Positions 8,302-18,356 of a DNA stretch of 64,000 bases are shown one piece after another. The notes under the pieces are model-generated. The model was not told the DNA's origin. It saw only the letters and a list, made by a program, of their open reading frames with translations, and searched no databases. The stretch is from positions 186,001 to 250,000 of the forward strand of contig CANMXU010000005.1 in the NCBI GenBank assembly GCA_947501935.1, in the 5' to 3' direction. Position numbers and translations under genes: made by a program. The stretch comes from an uncultured Alteromonadaceae bacterium. Lineage in GTDB: Bacteria; Pseudomonadota; Gammaproteobacteria; Enterobacterales; Alteromonadaceae. How positions within the stretch are numbered: position 1 is the first letter of the stretch; each line of letters starts with the position of its first letter.

Positions 8302-9372
8302 TTATACGTCGAGGGTTTGTATCCAACCAAAACGGTCTTCTTTAATGCCGTATTGAATACCCGTAAGCTCGTCGTATAAATGCTTGGCAACTGCACCAGA
8401 CTCATTATTGTTAATAATATGGTCTTCGCCTTTTAAGCATAAATTCCCTACCGGCGAAATAACCGCAGCAGTACCACAACCAAAAGCTTCAGTAATTTTA
8501 CCTGACTTAATATCAGCAAGAATTTGCATAATATCAAGGCGCTCTTCACTTACTTCATAACCTAACGCTGGCGCTAGTTGTAAAATAGAGTCGCGGGTAA
8601 TGCCCGGTAAAATACTACCGCTAAGTGCTGGGGTAACAATTTTTTTGTTTTCGTAAACAAAACAAATATTCATCGCGCCAACTTCTTCAACGTACTTACC
8701 TTCAATGGCGTCTAACCACAGTACTTGCGAATAACCTAGCTTTGCTACTTCTTCAGAAACAAATAGGCTAGCTGCATAGTTACCACCAGTTTTAGCTTCA
8801 CCAACACCACCAGCAACCGCACGGCGATAGGTATCAGCAATATATACAGATACCGGATTAAAACCTTCTTTAAAATAAGCGCCAGCTGGGCCAACAATAA
8901 TATAATGGCAATAACGAGCACTTGCACCTAAACCAAGTTTAGAGCTAGTAGCGATCATCGTTGGACGAATATATAACGATGAACCGTCTTGATCTGGCAC
9001 CCATAAATGGTCAAGTTTAATTAATTCGGTTAACGCTTCTAAATGAAAATCAACATCAACTTCAGGCATTACCATACGCTTAGCTGAACGGTTAAAGCGT
9101 TTAAAATTTTCTTCTGGGCGGAATAAATTAATTTTTCCATCAGCGGTGCGATAGGCTTTTAAACCTTCAAAAATTTCTTGGCTGTAATGTAAGACAGCCG
9201 CTGACGGGTCTAATGATAAGGCATGATAAGGGCTAATTTCTGCATTGTGCCAGCCGTTTTCAGGATCATAGTCTTGGGTAAACATATGGTCCGAAAAGGT
9301 GCCGCCAAAGCTATATTCTTGTGGGCATGCGCCACGCTTTGATAACTCAAGCGCTTTCATTTCAATAGACAT
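8302..9372 (-). CDS. ilvE: Branched-chain amino acid aminotransferase
   Basis: 356 aa, fold-type IV PLP enzyme of the longer (type II, about 355-365 aa) BCAT group. It transfers amino groups between Leu/Ile/Val and 2-oxoglutarate in the cytosol. The sequence shows the sugar-phosphate-like start GTFSDHMF, the motif EIFEGLKAYR, the PLP-lysine region EAKTGGNYAAS, EVGAMNICFV, and PGITRDSIL. Substrate class is assigned from overall similarity to BCATs rather than D-amino acid transaminases. Single gene on the minus strand; purine-rich RBS upstream of ATG 9372; a second in-frame Met lies four codons downstream. Confidence 0.93.
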   Translation of the reverse strand: MSIEMKALELSKRGACPQEYSFGGTFSDHMFTQDYDPENGWHNAEISPYHALSLDPSAAVLHYSQEIFEGLKAYRTADGKINLFRPEENFKRFNRSAKRMVMPEVDVDFHLEALTELIKLDHLWVPDQDGSSLYIRPTMIATSSKLGLGASARYCHYIIVGPAGAYFKEGFNPVSVYIADTYRRAVAGGVGEAKTGGNYAASLFVSEEVAKLGYSQVLWLDAIEGKYVEEVGAMNICFVYENKKIVTPALSGSILPGITRDSILQLAPALGYEVSEERLDIMQILADIKSGKITEAFGCGTAAVISPVGNLCLKGEDHIINNNESGAVAKHLYDELTGIQYGIKEDRFGWIQTLDV

Positions 9373-9754
9373 ATTCTTTTTTTACTCTCTTTCAAAAGCG
9401 ACTGCGTTCAATACAATCACTTATTTAGTTCAAAAAATCAGTTCGGAAAATCCATCACTTGCTTGAAAACTATTTATACCAATCGGATAAAATGTTCACT
9501 TACAATGAAGAAGAGCAGAAGTATACCAACATTATTGAAATTTTCAGAGAGAAAAACGCTCGATATAAAGACAATTATGCAAACTCTTATATTTGAAAGT
9601 AATTGATGAACGAATCTAGCATAAAATGGTCAATATAAGACTAAACTGTGCAGGCCGCTTTAATAACGTTTTGTAGCTGTTTGAATCGTTGTAAAAGGTT
9701 ATAGTTTTAGTTGGCATCACATCATAAAAATAAAGAACATTACTGGGAGTATTT
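9373..9754. other. Intergenic region between ilvE and the dipeptidase gene
   Basis: AT-rich 382 bp between divergent genes, no credible ORF. Near 9475 and 9527 there are TATACCAA sequences like the ends of the inverted-repeat element at 20521-20784, but I cannot align a whole element. Promoters for both genes must lie here. Confidence 0.5.
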
Positions 9755-11254
9755 GTGTTTAAAAAAATCGTTTTACTTGGTTTATTATTTTGGCCAGCAC
9801 TTCATTTGCAAGCAAAAGCGCCAAGCACCTTAGCACAACAAACCGCAAACTATGCGGTAAAAGCTTATCAAAATGACATGGTAACAAGCTTAAGTAAATT
9901 AGTGCAGTTTAATACCGTAGCTGTTGAAGGCATTAAAGCGATTGATAACCCTGCGCACATTGCCTTTAAAGCTGAATTAAAAAACCAAGCAACAGCACTT
10001 GGCCTCGATTATACCGACCATGGTTATGTAGCTGTTATTGGCTTAGGTAACAGCAAAGAACGAGTAGGCATTATTACTCATGGCGATGTGCAACCGGTGA
10101 ATATTAGTAAATGGAAAAAGTCGCCATTTGAACTCGATACCACTTCAGAGCCAGGTAAATTAATTGCCCGTGGCACTGAAGACGATAAAGGCCCAATATC
10201 TTCCGCGCTATATGCAATGAAAGCGATTAAAGATCAAAAAATTGCGCTAAATAAACGCCTTGAACTTTATGTCTATATGGCCGAAGAATCTGATTGGCAG
10301 CCGCTAAAAGACTTTGTTAAAAATAACAGTTTACCGCAAATTAACATCACCCTTGATTCTGAGTACCCGGTAGTAAATGCTGAAAAAGGTTATGGCACCA
10401 TCAGTGTAACCTTTGCCAAAGCGCAGGTTATGTCTGAGCATGCCTATATTAGTAGTTTTACCGGTGGCGCTTTTGGCAGTCAAATTCCAGAAGACGCAAA
10501 AGTCGTGATCAAAAATAGTAACTACTCCTTGCTGGAAAAATTGATAAAGCGCATGAGAAACGCTTCTAAAGTGACTTTCGACATTAATATGGTTGATGAT
10601 GAAATAACCATTACCGCCTTAGGAAAGTCAGCACATTCTTCCAAACCTGAGCAAGGGGTTAACGCCATAACCCATATCGCTGATTTATTATCATTCCAAC
10701 AGTGGCCTAACAATGCCGGTGGCGCCTTAGTTAATTTTATTAATGATAATTTAGGCACTAATCTTTACGGTGAGAACTTTGGTGATATAGCCTATCAAGA
10801 CGACTTCATGGGCAAGATGACGGTATCAGCCACGGTACTTAAACAAGTGAAAAATGGTATCGAATTAAATATTAATATCCGCCGCCCACAAGGGAAAAGT
10901 CAAGGGGTTTTAAGTGATGAAATTAAGCAAGCAATTGCAAAATGGCAAACAGAAAATAAAGTCGCCTTGTATGATCAAAGTAATAGCATTGGCGATCCTT
11001 GGTTATTAACAGATGCACCACATATAGATACCTTGTTATCAGTATTTTCACATTTTAGTGGAATTGAAAATGCCAAACCAATTGCCATTGGCGGCGGCAC
11101 CAATTCACGCTTATTTCCTAATGCGGTAAGTTTTGGCCCTTCAATGCCTAATACAAGCTACACCGGACACTCTGAGCACGAGTACATTACCATGGAGCAG
11201 TTTGTTTTAAACTTAAAAATGTATACTGCGGTATTGGTGGAGTTGGCTAAATAA
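9755..11254 (+). CDS. Secreted M20-family dipeptidase
   Basis: 499 aa zinc peptidase with a signal peptide (cleavage near residue 20, LQAKA). M20 landmarks: first zinc His in THGDVQP, bridging Asp in GTEDDKGP, catalytic/zinc Glu pair in YMAEESDW, LDSEYP, an inserted dimerisation domain around residues 230-400, and the final zinc His in YTGHSEHEY. Resembles PepV/Sapep-type dipeptidases and probably degrades dipeptides in the periplasm. GTG start at 9755 preceded by GGGAG at good spacing. Single gene ending at a shared bidirectional terminator. Confidence 0.87.
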   Translation: MFKKIVLLGLLFWPALHLQAKAPSTLAQQTANYAVKAYQNDMVTSLSKLVQFNTVAVEGIKAIDNPAHIAFKAELKNQATALGLDYTDHGYVAVIGLGNSKERVGIITHGDVQPVNISKWKKSPFELDTTSEPGKLIARGTEDDKGPISSALYAMKAIKDQKIALNKRLELYVYMAEESDWQPLKDFVKNNSLPQINITLDSEYPVVNAEKGYGTISVTFAKAQVMSEHAYISSFTGGAFGSQIPEDAKVVIKNSNYSLLEKLIKRMRNASKVTFDINMVDDEITITALGKSAHSSKPEQGVNAITHIADLLSFQQWPNNAGGALVNFINDNLGTNLYGENFGDIAYQDDFMGKMTVSATVLKQVKNGIELNINIRRPQGKSQGVLSDEIKQAIAKWQTENKVALYDQSNSIGDPWLLTDAPHIDTLLSVFSHFSGIENAKPIAIGGGTNSRLFPNAVSFGPSMPNTSYTGHSEHEYITMEQFVLNLKMYTAVLVELAK

Positions 11255-11284
11255 GCATTTTGGGATTAGCAAAAAACACTCAAT

Positions 11285-11318
11285 AAAAAAGCCCTCAAAA
11301 ATACCTTGAGGGCTTTTT
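11285..11318. terminator. Bidirectional rho-independent terminator
   Basis: AAAAAAGCCCTCAA / TTGAGGGCTTTTT around a 7-nt loop, between the convergent dipeptidase and btuB genes. Confidence 0.92.
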
Positions 11319-11337
11319 ACCTTAAGCTTTTATAAAC

Positions 11338-13221
11338 TTAAAAACTATAAGTAGCTGCTAGCTGGAAGTTGGTGCCATCAGTAAAGTAATTCTCTGACGT
11401 TTGATAGTCTTTATCAAACAAATTGTTTATTTTAGCAATAACTAACAAGTCATTAGTTACCTGATAATCAACAGAAAAATCAACCAAAATATATTTATCA
11501 AGCTCAACATCACCAGAGTCTATGCTACTGCCGCGATAGCTAACAATTGCATTGGCATTAAAATCTTGCCACTGGTAACCCAGAATATAATTGGCAGTTA
11601 TTTTAGGACGACGTAATAGTTCTTCTCCGGTTAATTTATCCTCAGTTCGAGTATAAGCAACCGCGATTTGATGCGATAAAAACTCATTATTAAGTGATAA
11701 ACTCACCTCTAAACCTTCAATAGAAGCTTTAGCAATATTCTCTGGTTTCCAGTTACCTGAATCATCAGGCGCCCAAGCAATTAAGTTTTCAACATCCGAT
11801 TTATATACAGCCCAATCAAGACTGCCATTTTCAAATTGTCTTTTAACTAAAAACTCTGTGCTTTCAACACTTTCAGGCATTAATTCAGGGTTACCTGAGC
11901 CCGGCCAATATAAATCATTAAAGGTAGGCGCTTTAAAACCTGTTCCGCGATTTAGGCTCATTAACCAATTTGGGTCCAATTGATACCCCAAAGAAACGTT
12001 ATAGGTATTCTCACTACCAATACCGTCAATATCATCACGACGCAGCGCACCTTCAAATAAAAATTGATCGATTTGATGGCGAGCTTGAATATAAGTAGCG
12101 CGTGTAGTTCGCTCATCTTCATCCCATGTTTGCACGCCCTCAGACCATGAGTCTAAATCACCACCTGAAACTTGTTCTTTATACCAATCAAAGCCTGCGG
12201 TTAAACTGGTTTTATCGCTAAAGCTATATTGACTAAGTAAAGTGAATTGATCTCGGTCTGTTTGAATAGACGAAGCGTTACTTTTATCGCCTGATATAAA
12301 GGTGGCTCCTTCCTCTTTGCTGGTTGAGGCCGAAACTTCAGTAAACAAAGCATCAGTTTGATAATTACCAGCAACTTTTACTGAGTAGTTTTCATGCTCT
12401 TGCTCATTTGCGCCGCCATATTTAGGATCGTACTCTGAACCACCTTCTTCATAGCGAGAGACTAAATGTAATGACAGCTCATCTGAAAACTCGCTTTTTC
12501 CAACAATACCTAGCGATTTACGTTCATAACCGTCATCATCATCTTCATAAATATTGGCACTAAAACCATCACTTTCTTCAACAGAAGCCGACACTGTTAG
12601 TGAGTGCTGTTCAGTACCTAAACCAATAGCAGCATCAGTTTTCCAGAAACCATTGCTACCAGCTGCTGCAGAAACATAACCTTCCCCTGTTGAAAGTCGT
12701 TTGGTGAAAATTTGAATAACACCGCCTATCGCATCAGATCCCCAAAGTGCCGCACGCGGGCCTTTAACAATTTCAATGCGATCAACTAAGGCAATCGACA
12801 TGGTGGCAAAGTTAGTGGTACCTAAAGTGGCAGAGCCAACGCGAACACCATCAACCAAAATTAAGGTGTGATCGCTATTGGTGCCACGCATAAAGACTGA
12901 ACTGGCTTGACCTGCACCACCTTGGTTTACTACGCTAATACCCGCAACAGTATCGAGCAAGTCGGTAATATTAAGCGGCTGTATTGCTTGAATATCTTGC
13001 TGAGAAATAACGTTAACAGCTGAAAGCGCTAAAAATTTATCTTGTTGGGTACGATTCGCCGTAACCACAATATTTTCTAGTTCGGCATCATCCGTTGTTT
13101 CATTTACCTTTGCTGCGTAAACATTTACGCTAGATAAAGCCATAGTTAGCAATGCGATATGAATTGGTGATTTTTTAAAGCTTTTGCTTTGTCTTAATTT
13201 TACTACGTGTTTAGTTGTCAT
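11338..13221 (-). CDS. btuB: TonB-dependent cobalamin receptor BtuB
   Basis: 627 aa outer-membrane receptor for B12 and related corrinoids: signal peptide (to about residue 36), TonB box-like ENIVVTANR, plug domain (about 60-165, with VNQGGAGQASSVFMRGTNSD and the RIEIVKGPRAALWGSDAIGG turn), then a 22-strand barrel ending in aromatic Phe (AATYSF). The assignment to B12 rests on the BtuB-type plug and on context: a cobalamin riboswitch directly upstream and the B12 ABC transporter and salvage operon beyond it. Regulated separately from that operon by its own riboswitch. Confidence 0.92.
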   Translation of the reverse strand: MTTKHVVKLRQSKSFKKSPIHIALLTMALSSVNVYAAKVNETTDDAELENIVVTANRTQQDKFLALSAVNVISQQDIQAIQPLNITDLLDTVAGISVVNQGGAGQASSVFMRGTNSDHTLILVDGVRVGSATLGTTNFATMSIALVDRIEIVKGPRAALWGSDAIGGVIQIFTKRLSTGEGYVSAAAGSNGFWKTDAAIGLGTEQHSLTVSASVEESDGFSANIYEDDDDGYERKSLGIVGKSEFSDELSLHLVSRYEEGGSEYDPKYGGANEQEHENYSVKVAGNYQTDALFTEVSASTSKEEGATFISGDKSNASSIQTDRDQFTLLSQYSFSDKTSLTAGFDWYKEQVSGGDLDSWSEGVQTWDEDERTTRATYIQARHQIDQFLFEGALRRDDIDGIGSENTYNVSLGYQLDPNWLMSLNRGTGFKAPTFNDLYWPGSGNPELMPESVESTEFLVKRQFENGSLDWAVYKSDVENLIAWAPDDSGNWKPENIAKASIEGLEVSLSLNNEFLSHQIAVAYTRTEDKLTGEELLRRPKITANYILGYQWQDFNANAIVSYRGSSIDSGDVELDKYILVDFSVDYQVTNDLLVIAKINNLFDKDYQTSENYFTDGTNFQLAATYSF

Positions 13222-13236
13222 ATTACCTCGTCTTAC

Positions 13237-13251
13237 GGTGCCCTCCGCACC
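13237..13251 (-). promoter_or_regulatory. Hairpin in the btuB leader, part of a probable expression platform
   Basis: On the mRNA strand GGTGC and GCACC pair around the loop GGAGG, 16-30 nt before the btuB ATG. The functional RBS is probably the AGG of GACGAGG nearer the start. A second pairing (ATCACGGC with GCTGTGAT, about 13253-13281) lies between it and the aptamer. Confidence 0.5.
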
Positions 13252-13294
13252 ATGTTGATCACAGCTTGTTTTTATAACGCCGTGATAATTAAGC

Positions 13295-13392
13295 GAACTT
13301 TAGGCTGTCGGACTTAAACACTCTTAGTTATAAAAGAGGTAATTACCGTTGCGGGGGCAGTAACAAAATTTCATTGTTTTCCCCTAAAGTTC
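13295..13392 (-). ncRNA. Cobalamin riboswitch controlling btuB
   Basis: The minus strand shows the B12 element core CTGCCCCCGCAACGGTAA, the downstream conserved AAGTCCGACAGCCT, and a perfect 10-bp closing stem P1 (GAACTTTAGG / CCTAAAGTTC). The aptamer is compact (about 98 nt). It lies in the btuB leader, 74 nt upstream of the ATG. Adenosyl- or other cobalamin would repress btuB expression. Confidence 0.88.
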
Positions 13393-13450
13393 ACCATATA
13401 AAAGCAGAATAATTCTGCCATTTCTTCATGAGTTCAACGTTAGCTAGTGC

Positions 13451-14296
13451 TTAACGTTGACCATCAATTTTTTTACACATATCTTCAACACCGTTTAACA
13501 TTCGGGTACTGAACCTATGTAATAAATCTGCGTTTACGTGCACAAAACCGTCATGTTTTACTGCGGGAATTTCTGGCCATTTTTGCCAATTGACCACCGG
13601 TTGTACTTTTTTTGATTTTTCATCAGGAAGAATGATGATTTCTGGCTGGGCAACAATAACATTCTCTATTCCAATTTTTGGATATTGAGTAGGATTATTG
13701 CCAAAAACATTTTCCCCCTGACAAATTTCTACTAGCTGATTTAGCCAAGTATCTTTATTGATGGTCATCATCGGCTCAGGCCATAGCTGATAAAATATTT
13801 TTACTGGCGCTTTAGCTTGATGTTTTGCTCGAATTTTTTCTAGGCGCTGCTCAAAAGCTAGTGCCACTTGTTCAGCTTGAACCGCACGGCCGGTTAACTG
13901 ACCAAAGTAGCGGATCTCTTTTGCTACATCTTCTATATTTTCCGGTTGGCTAAACACCACCTTTAAACCTAAGCGCTGCATTTGTTCAATGTCAGTCACT
14001 TGGTTCCCTGATGTCCACGCAATCACTAAATCAGGCTTTAATGATAAAACCTTTTCCATTTTTAAACCGTGATAACCACCCACTCGAGGAATATCTAGCG
14101 CCGCTTTGGGGAAGTCTGAATATTCAACCGCGCCGACCACTTGCTCGCCCGCGCCAATGTCAAAAAGCATTTCAACAATATGCGGTGCCATAGCAATAAT
14201 GCGCAATGCTTGTTGAGGTTTTTCGCTCGCTTGCGCCGTTAAGCAGGTAGCAAAAAAGCTTATAAAAAATACGGAAATAATTGCTTTCATCATCAC
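13451..14296 (-). CDS. btuF: Periplasmic cobalamin-binding protein BtuF
   Basis: 281 aa class III substrate-binding protein with a signal peptide (cleavage near TAQASE). Lobe 1 shows [20 protein letters not shown] and GAVEYSDFP, then [20 protein letters not shown]; lobe 2 begins around residue 165 with [10 protein letters not shown]. It delivers cobalamin or cobinamide to the BtuCD permease. Last gene of the cobalamin operon; its start overlaps the cobQ stop by 4 bp. The separation from btuCD by cob genes suggests one transcript serving import and salvage. Confidence 0.9.
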   Translation of the reverse strand: MMMKAIISVFFISFFATCLTAQASEKPQQALRIIAMAPHIVEMLFDIGAGEQVVGAVEYSDFPKAALDIPRVGGYHGLKMEKVLSLKPDLVIAWTSGNQVTDIEQMQRLGLKVVFSQPENIEDVAKEIRYFGQLTGRAVQAEQVALAFEQRLEKIRAKHQAKAPVKIFYQLWPEPMMTINKDTWLNQLVEICQGENVFGNNPTQYPKIGIENVIVAQPEIIILPDEKSKKVQPVVNWQKWPEIPAVKHDGFVHVNADLLHRFSTRMLNGVEDMCKKIDGQR

Positions 14297-15873
14297 GCCT
14301 TTTCCTCTTGTTGCTTGGAGCTTGTGGTAATACCTTGCTTAATAATTTGCTCAATTTTGCCAATATCTAAGTATTTTTGACAAACACCCGCTAGGCGTTC
14401 AAGTTGAGTTTCGCGGTGCTCTGCAATATCAATATTGCCGGTTACGCCATGGTCTTTATCAAGCCAATGCAAAATAACATCAGTGGCCTGAGCATTATCA
14501 AACAAACCGTGTAAATAAGTACCCACTATCAGCTTATCTTCTGATATAGCACCATCATTACTAATTTCCGCAGGCTGATTATCAAAATTTGAACCAGAAC
14601 CTGAACTAAAGCTCAGCTGAGTTAATAACGGAGCAGTTAAAGCTGCACCAGTTGAGCGGCCACAGTGAATTTCATAACCAGCAACCTGACAACTTTTCCC
14701 AGCTAAATTCATGGTCGCGGTGGCGCGGGTTAAGGTTTTTTCTTCGCTAAGTTCAGTATCAATATCAAGCAAACCAAGCCCTTTAACCGCTACAGAATTA
14801 TTTTCAGCACTTGATTCGAGCTTTGATTCAATACCATGGGGGTCGCTAATGCTATTACCCAACATTTGATAACCACCACAAATACCTAAAACTTTACCGC
14901 CATATCGCAGGTGAGTTTGAATGTGTTGATGCCAGTTTTGCGACTTTAAAAAGGCTAAGTCGGAAATAACATTTTTACTGCCGGGCAAAATAATTAAATC
15001 GCAGCTTGGTATTTTTTCGCCCATTTTCACGTAATTAAGATTTATTTGTGGATGCAGTCTTAAGGCGTCAAAGTCAGTATGATTACTAATATGAGGTAAT
15101 AACGGCACGGCAATATTAATAATGCGTTGCCCTTGGTTTGCGGCAACAAGGTTGTCAATGGCGATGGCATCTTCAGCATCAAGCGCTAAGTCATGTAAAT
15201 AAGGTAATACGCCAAGAACTGGTTTTCCGGTTCGTTCTTCTAACCAATCAAGGCCCGACTCCAGTAATTTAATATCGCCGCGAAAACGGTTAATAACAAA
15301 ACCTTTTACTCTGGCTTGCTCACTTTCAGATAACAAGGCTAAGGTACCAACTAGGTGCGCAAATACGCCGCCTTTATCTATATCAGCAACAATAATTACT
15401 GGGCAATCAACCACTTCGGCATACCCCATATTGGCAATATCATTAGCACGTAAATTAATTTCTGCTGGGCTGCCCGCCCCTTCGACCATTAATAAGTCAA
15501 AGTTTTTTGCTAAACGTTGATGCGAGGTTAATACGGCGTCCATCGCCACTTTTTTATAATCGTGATAACTACTCGCTTCCATGTTTGAAATAGCTTTGCC
15601 ATGAACAATGACCTGCGCGCCGGTATCGCTATTGGGTTTTAGTAAAATAGGATTAAAGTCTATCTGTGGCTCGACTCTAGCGGCAAATGCTTGCAATGCT
15701 TGTGCGCGACCAATTTCACCACCGTCAGCAGTAACCGCACTATTTAACGCCATATTTTGCGGTTTAAACGGCGCAACTTTATAGCCTAAATTAGCAAATA
15801 CACGACATAAACCGGCGACTAAAGTGCTTTTTCCAGCATCGGAAGTGGTGCCTTGCACCATAAAGGTTTTCAT
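14293..15873 (-). CDS. cobQ: Cobyric acid synthase
   Basis: 526 aa glutamine-dependent amidotransferase (CobQ/CbiP) amidating adenosylcobyrinic a,c-diamide at four side chains. The N-terminal ATPase half has the P-loop [16 protein letters not shown] and [10 protein letters not shown]; the C-terminal triad-type glutaminase domain has the nucleophile Cys in [10 protein letters not shown] and the His in YLHGLFDN. Start overlaps the cobU stop by one base; end overlaps btuF by 4 bp. It is longer than the usual 480-510 aa because of a Ser/Asn-rich insertion around residues 425-450. Its presence in a set that otherwise looks like salvage suggests a cobyrinate-level precursor can be used. Confidence 0.93.
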   Translation of the reverse strand: MKTFMVQGTTSDAGKSTLVAGLCRVFANLGYKVAPFKPQNMALNSAVTADGGEIGRAQALQAFAARVEPQIDFNPILLKPNSDTGAQVIVHGKAISNMEASSYHDYKKVAMDAVLTSHQRLAKNFDLLMVEGAGSPAEINLRANDIANMGYAEVVDCPVIIVADIDKGGVFAHLVGTLALLSESEQARVKGFVINRFRGDIKLLESGLDWLEERTGKPVLGVLPYLHDLALDAEDAIAIDNLVAANQGQRIINIAVPLLPHISNHTDFDALRLHPQINLNYVKMGEKIPSCDLIILPGSKNVISDLAFLKSQNWHQHIQTHLRYGGKVLGICGGYQMLGNSISDPHGIESKLESSAENNSVAVKGLGLLDIDTELSEEKTLTRATATMNLAGKSCQVAGYEIHCGRSTGAALTAPLLTQLSFSSGSGSNFDNQPAEISNDGAISEDKLIVGTYLHGLFDNAQATDVILHWLDKDHGVTGNIDIAEHRETQLERLAGVCQKYLDIGKIEQIIKQGITTSSKQQEEKA

Positions 15874-16469
15874 TAACTATCCTGGTTTTCTTGATGAACT
15901 TGATTTGTTGATAACGGTTTTAATGGCATAGCAATGCCAGCAATAACAAAGTCAACTTGGTTAGCAAGTTTGGCGATGTCTTGATGCAGCCAACCGGCTT
16001 GGTCAACAAAATCGCGCGCTAAATCGCCAAGCGGTACAATGCCGTGGCCAACTTCATTACTCACTAAAATCAGTGTTTTTTCTGGTGATTTCGATAGCCT
16101 TTCAAGTAGCTGGATAAAGGCCGACTTTTCTTGCTGCCAAAGGTCAAGCGCGCCTTTACATAAACAGTTACTCAGCCACAGGGTTAAACAGTCAACTAAT
16201 ACACAGTCGTGTTCAATAAAAGCTTGCTCAATAGCAAACGCAAGCGCCAAAGGCGACTCAACCACTTGCCACAATTTAGCTTGTTCATTTTCAGCTCGTT
16301 GATTTTTATGCATAGCAATTCGCTGCACCATTTCATCATCACCAGCTTCAGCGGTGGCAATATAGGTAACAGAGCCTTTGCTCGCTAATTGTTTTTGACG
16401 CGCTATTTGCTCGGCAAGGCGACTTTTCCCAGAACGGGCGCCGCCTAAAATTAAATGTATATTGTTCAT
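15873..16469 (-). CDS. cobU: Adenosylcobinamide kinase / adenosylcobinamide-phosphate guanylyltransferase
   Basis: 198 aa bifunctional enzyme that phosphorylates adenosylcobinamide and then transfers GMP, forming AdoCbi-GDP. P-loop [12 protein letters not shown] at the N-terminus, the guanylylated-His region RIAMHKNQR (about residue 53), the Walker-B-like strand [12 protein letters not shown], and [20 protein letters not shown]. Length is typical (about 180-200). 4-bp ATGA overlap with cobS upstream. Confidence 0.93.
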   Translation of the reverse strand: MNNIHLILGGARSGKSRLAEQIARQKQLASKGSVTYIATAEAGDDEMVQRIAMHKNQRAENEQAKLWQVVESPLALAFAIEQAFIEHDCVLVDCLTLWLSNCLCKGALDLWQQEKSAFIQLLERLSKSPEKTLILVSNEVGHGIVPLGDLARDFVDQAGWLHQDIAKLANQVDFVIAGIAMPLKPLSTNQVHQENQDS

Positions 16470-17239
16470 ATGTTGCTACCATAGCCGAGTAAAAATAAAT
16501 AAATAACCACTTCAGTAAATTGCTGAGCCGCGCCTAAGCAATCGCCGGTATAACCGCCTAATTGGCGATTAAACCAAAACGACAATAATTGGCGGGTGAT
16601 CACTAAACATAAGGTTAAAGCAAAAAAAGTTTGCCACGTTAATAAAAACAAGCCGACAACAACGCCAGTTAGCACCAATACCAACACACCATTTTTTGAT
16701 AAATGCTGCGCGAGCGGCTTTACCTTGCTAGCCGCATCTTCTTGTACATAATGCATGGTAAAAATTAAGCTCGTTGCCACTACTCGGCTTAAGGTATGTG
16801 CCAATATTAAAGCGCTAATAACTGAAAATAAGCTGCTCAATGCCACTAAACTGTAGAATTTCAGCAATATAATAAAAATAAGTGCTGCACCGCCATAAGT
16901 GCCAATGCGCGAGTCTTTCATGATGATTAGCTTTTGCTCAATACTCCAGCCACCGCCAAATCCGTCCCAAACATCAGCCCAACCATCTTCATGAAAAGCG
17001 CCGGTTAGTAAAACACTCGTCGCCATCGCCAATAAAACCGAGATTGGTATTGGGAAAAGCATCGCTGCCAAATAATAAATAGCAGCACTAACCACACCAA
17101 TAAATAAGCCAATAACACCAAAATATCGGCTGGCTTGATGCAACATATTCGGGCTTATCTCATCAGGTAGGCGCACAGGTACGCGAGTAAAAAAACTCAA
17201 CGCCAGTAGCAACAGTTGATAGTGATAACGAACCTTCAT
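16466..17239 (-). CDS. cobS: Cobalamin-5'-phosphate synthase (adenosylcobinamide-GDP ribazoletransferase)
   Basis: 257 aa polytopic inner-membrane protein joining AdoCbi-GDP to alpha-ribazole(-phosphate). Six or so hydrophobic segments; signature regions FFTRVPV, AFHEDGWADVWDGFGGG (acidic, metal-binding) and KDSRIGTYGGAALI near the middle, LGGYTGDCLGAAQQ near the C-terminus. Located 14 bp after cobT and overlapping cobU. Length is typical. Confidence 0.94.
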   Translation of the reverse strand: MKVRYHYQLLLLALSFFTRVPVRLPDEISPNMLHQASRYFGVIGLFIGVVSAAIYYLAAMLFPIPISVLLAMATSVLLTGAFHEDGWADVWDGFGGGWSIEQKLIIMKDSRIGTYGGAALIFIILLKFYSLVALSSLFSVISALILAHTLSRVVATSLIFTMHYVQEDAASKVKPLAQHLSKNGVLVLVLTGVVVGLFLLTWQTFFALTLCLVITRQLLSFWFNRQLGGYTGDCLGAAQQFTEVVIYLFLLGYGSNI

Positions 17240-17253
17240 GTTAGATGCTTACC

Positions 17254-18318
17254 TTAAACAACTTTGGTGACCGCCGCTTGTTCAAAGCTGGCCATGTCAT
17301 TATAAAAACCAACTGCCGCTTGAATAAGCGGTAACGCTAACGCCGCACCGGTGCCTTCGCCTAAACGCAGCCCTAAATTAAGTAGCGGTTGAACTTGTAA
17401 ATAGCCCAACATTTTTTGATGGCCTTGTTCACCTGAGCAATGGGCGAAAATTAAATAATCGCGCACCTTTGGCTCGATAGCACAAGCAAGCATAGCGGCA
17501 GCGGTACAAATAAAACCGTCAACCACAACCAACATTTTCTCTTCTGCTGCGCTAAGCATTGCGCCGGTAATTTGCACAATTTCAAAACCGCCTAAACAAG
17601 CTAATATTTGCATGGGCTCGTTAAGCTGTTTGTGATGTAGCGCTAACGCTTGTTCAATTACTTGCTGTTTTTTCAAGACAACCTCGTCACTCACACCAGT
17701 ACCTTTACCGACAGTTTCACTGGCAGGTAAGTGCATTAACGCCGCCATTATCGCCGAGGCTGAAGTAGTATTACCGATGCCCATTTCGCCAAAGGCAATT
17801 AAATTACAGCCTGATTTTTTGGTTTTCTGTACCAAAATTATCGCTTTAGCAAAACCTTGTTCTACTTGGCTAATGCTCATCGCTGGCGCTAAATGAAACG
17901 GCTCAGTAATATCACCTAAGCGTTGGCTTATCACGCCAAGGTTTTCATCAGGCGAAATTAATATGCCAGCATCAACTACATTTAACTGCCAACCAAGTTG
18001 CCGACAGAAAACATTAATCGCTGCGCCGCCATTGGCAAAGTTAGCCACCATTTGTCCGGTAACTTCACTTGGCGCAATCGATACACCTTCTGCGGCAATA
18101 CCGTGATCACTCGCAAAAATAAATAAGTGCGGCTTAGTGATAACTAACGGCTCAAGCGCTTCTTTGCCGATATGCTGTACCAAAGCAATAGCTTTTGCTG
18201 TTGTTTCTAGTTGTCCTAAAGCGCCTAACGGCTTAGTTTTTCCGTCAATAACACCTTGAATTTTTTGATCTAAGTGATGACCTACATGAGTATCAACAGC
18301 ATCGATATTAAAGTTCAT
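17254..18318 (-). CDS. cobT: Nicotinate-nucleotide--dimethylbenzimidazole phosphoribosyltransferase
   Basis: 354 aa enzyme that makes alpha-ribazole phosphate from NaMN and a lower-ligand base. It shows [10 protein letters not shown] at the N-terminus, the segment [27 protein letters not shown], and the catalytic Glu in [15 protein letters not shown] near the C-terminus. Length matches CobT (about 350). In the operon between btuC and cobS (38 bp and 14 bp gaps). Confidence 0.94.
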   Translation of the reverse strand: MNFNIDAVDTHVGHHLDQKIQGVIDGKTKPLGALGQLETTAKAIALVQHIGKEALEPLVITKPHLFIFASDHGIAAEGVSIAPSEVTGQMVANFANGGAAINVFCRQLGWQLNVVDAGILISPDENLGVISQRLGDITEPFHLAPAMSISQVEQGFAKAIILVQKTKKSGCNLIAFGEMGIGNTTSASAIMAALMHLPASETVGKGTGVSDEVVLKKQQVIEQALALHHKQLNEPMQILACLGGFEIVQITGAMLSAAEEKMLVVVDGFICTAAAMLACAIEPKVRDYLIFAHCSGEQGHQKMLGYLQVQPLLNLGLRLGEGTGAALALPLIQAAVGFYNDMASFEQAAVTKVV

Positions 18319-18356
18319 TTATTATTCCTAATAGCAATTTCAGTGATTTACAGCAA

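Noticed and set aside
9473..9650. Second copy of the MITE-like element
   Set aside because: Only the first few bases (TATACCAA) match; no second inverted end is found.
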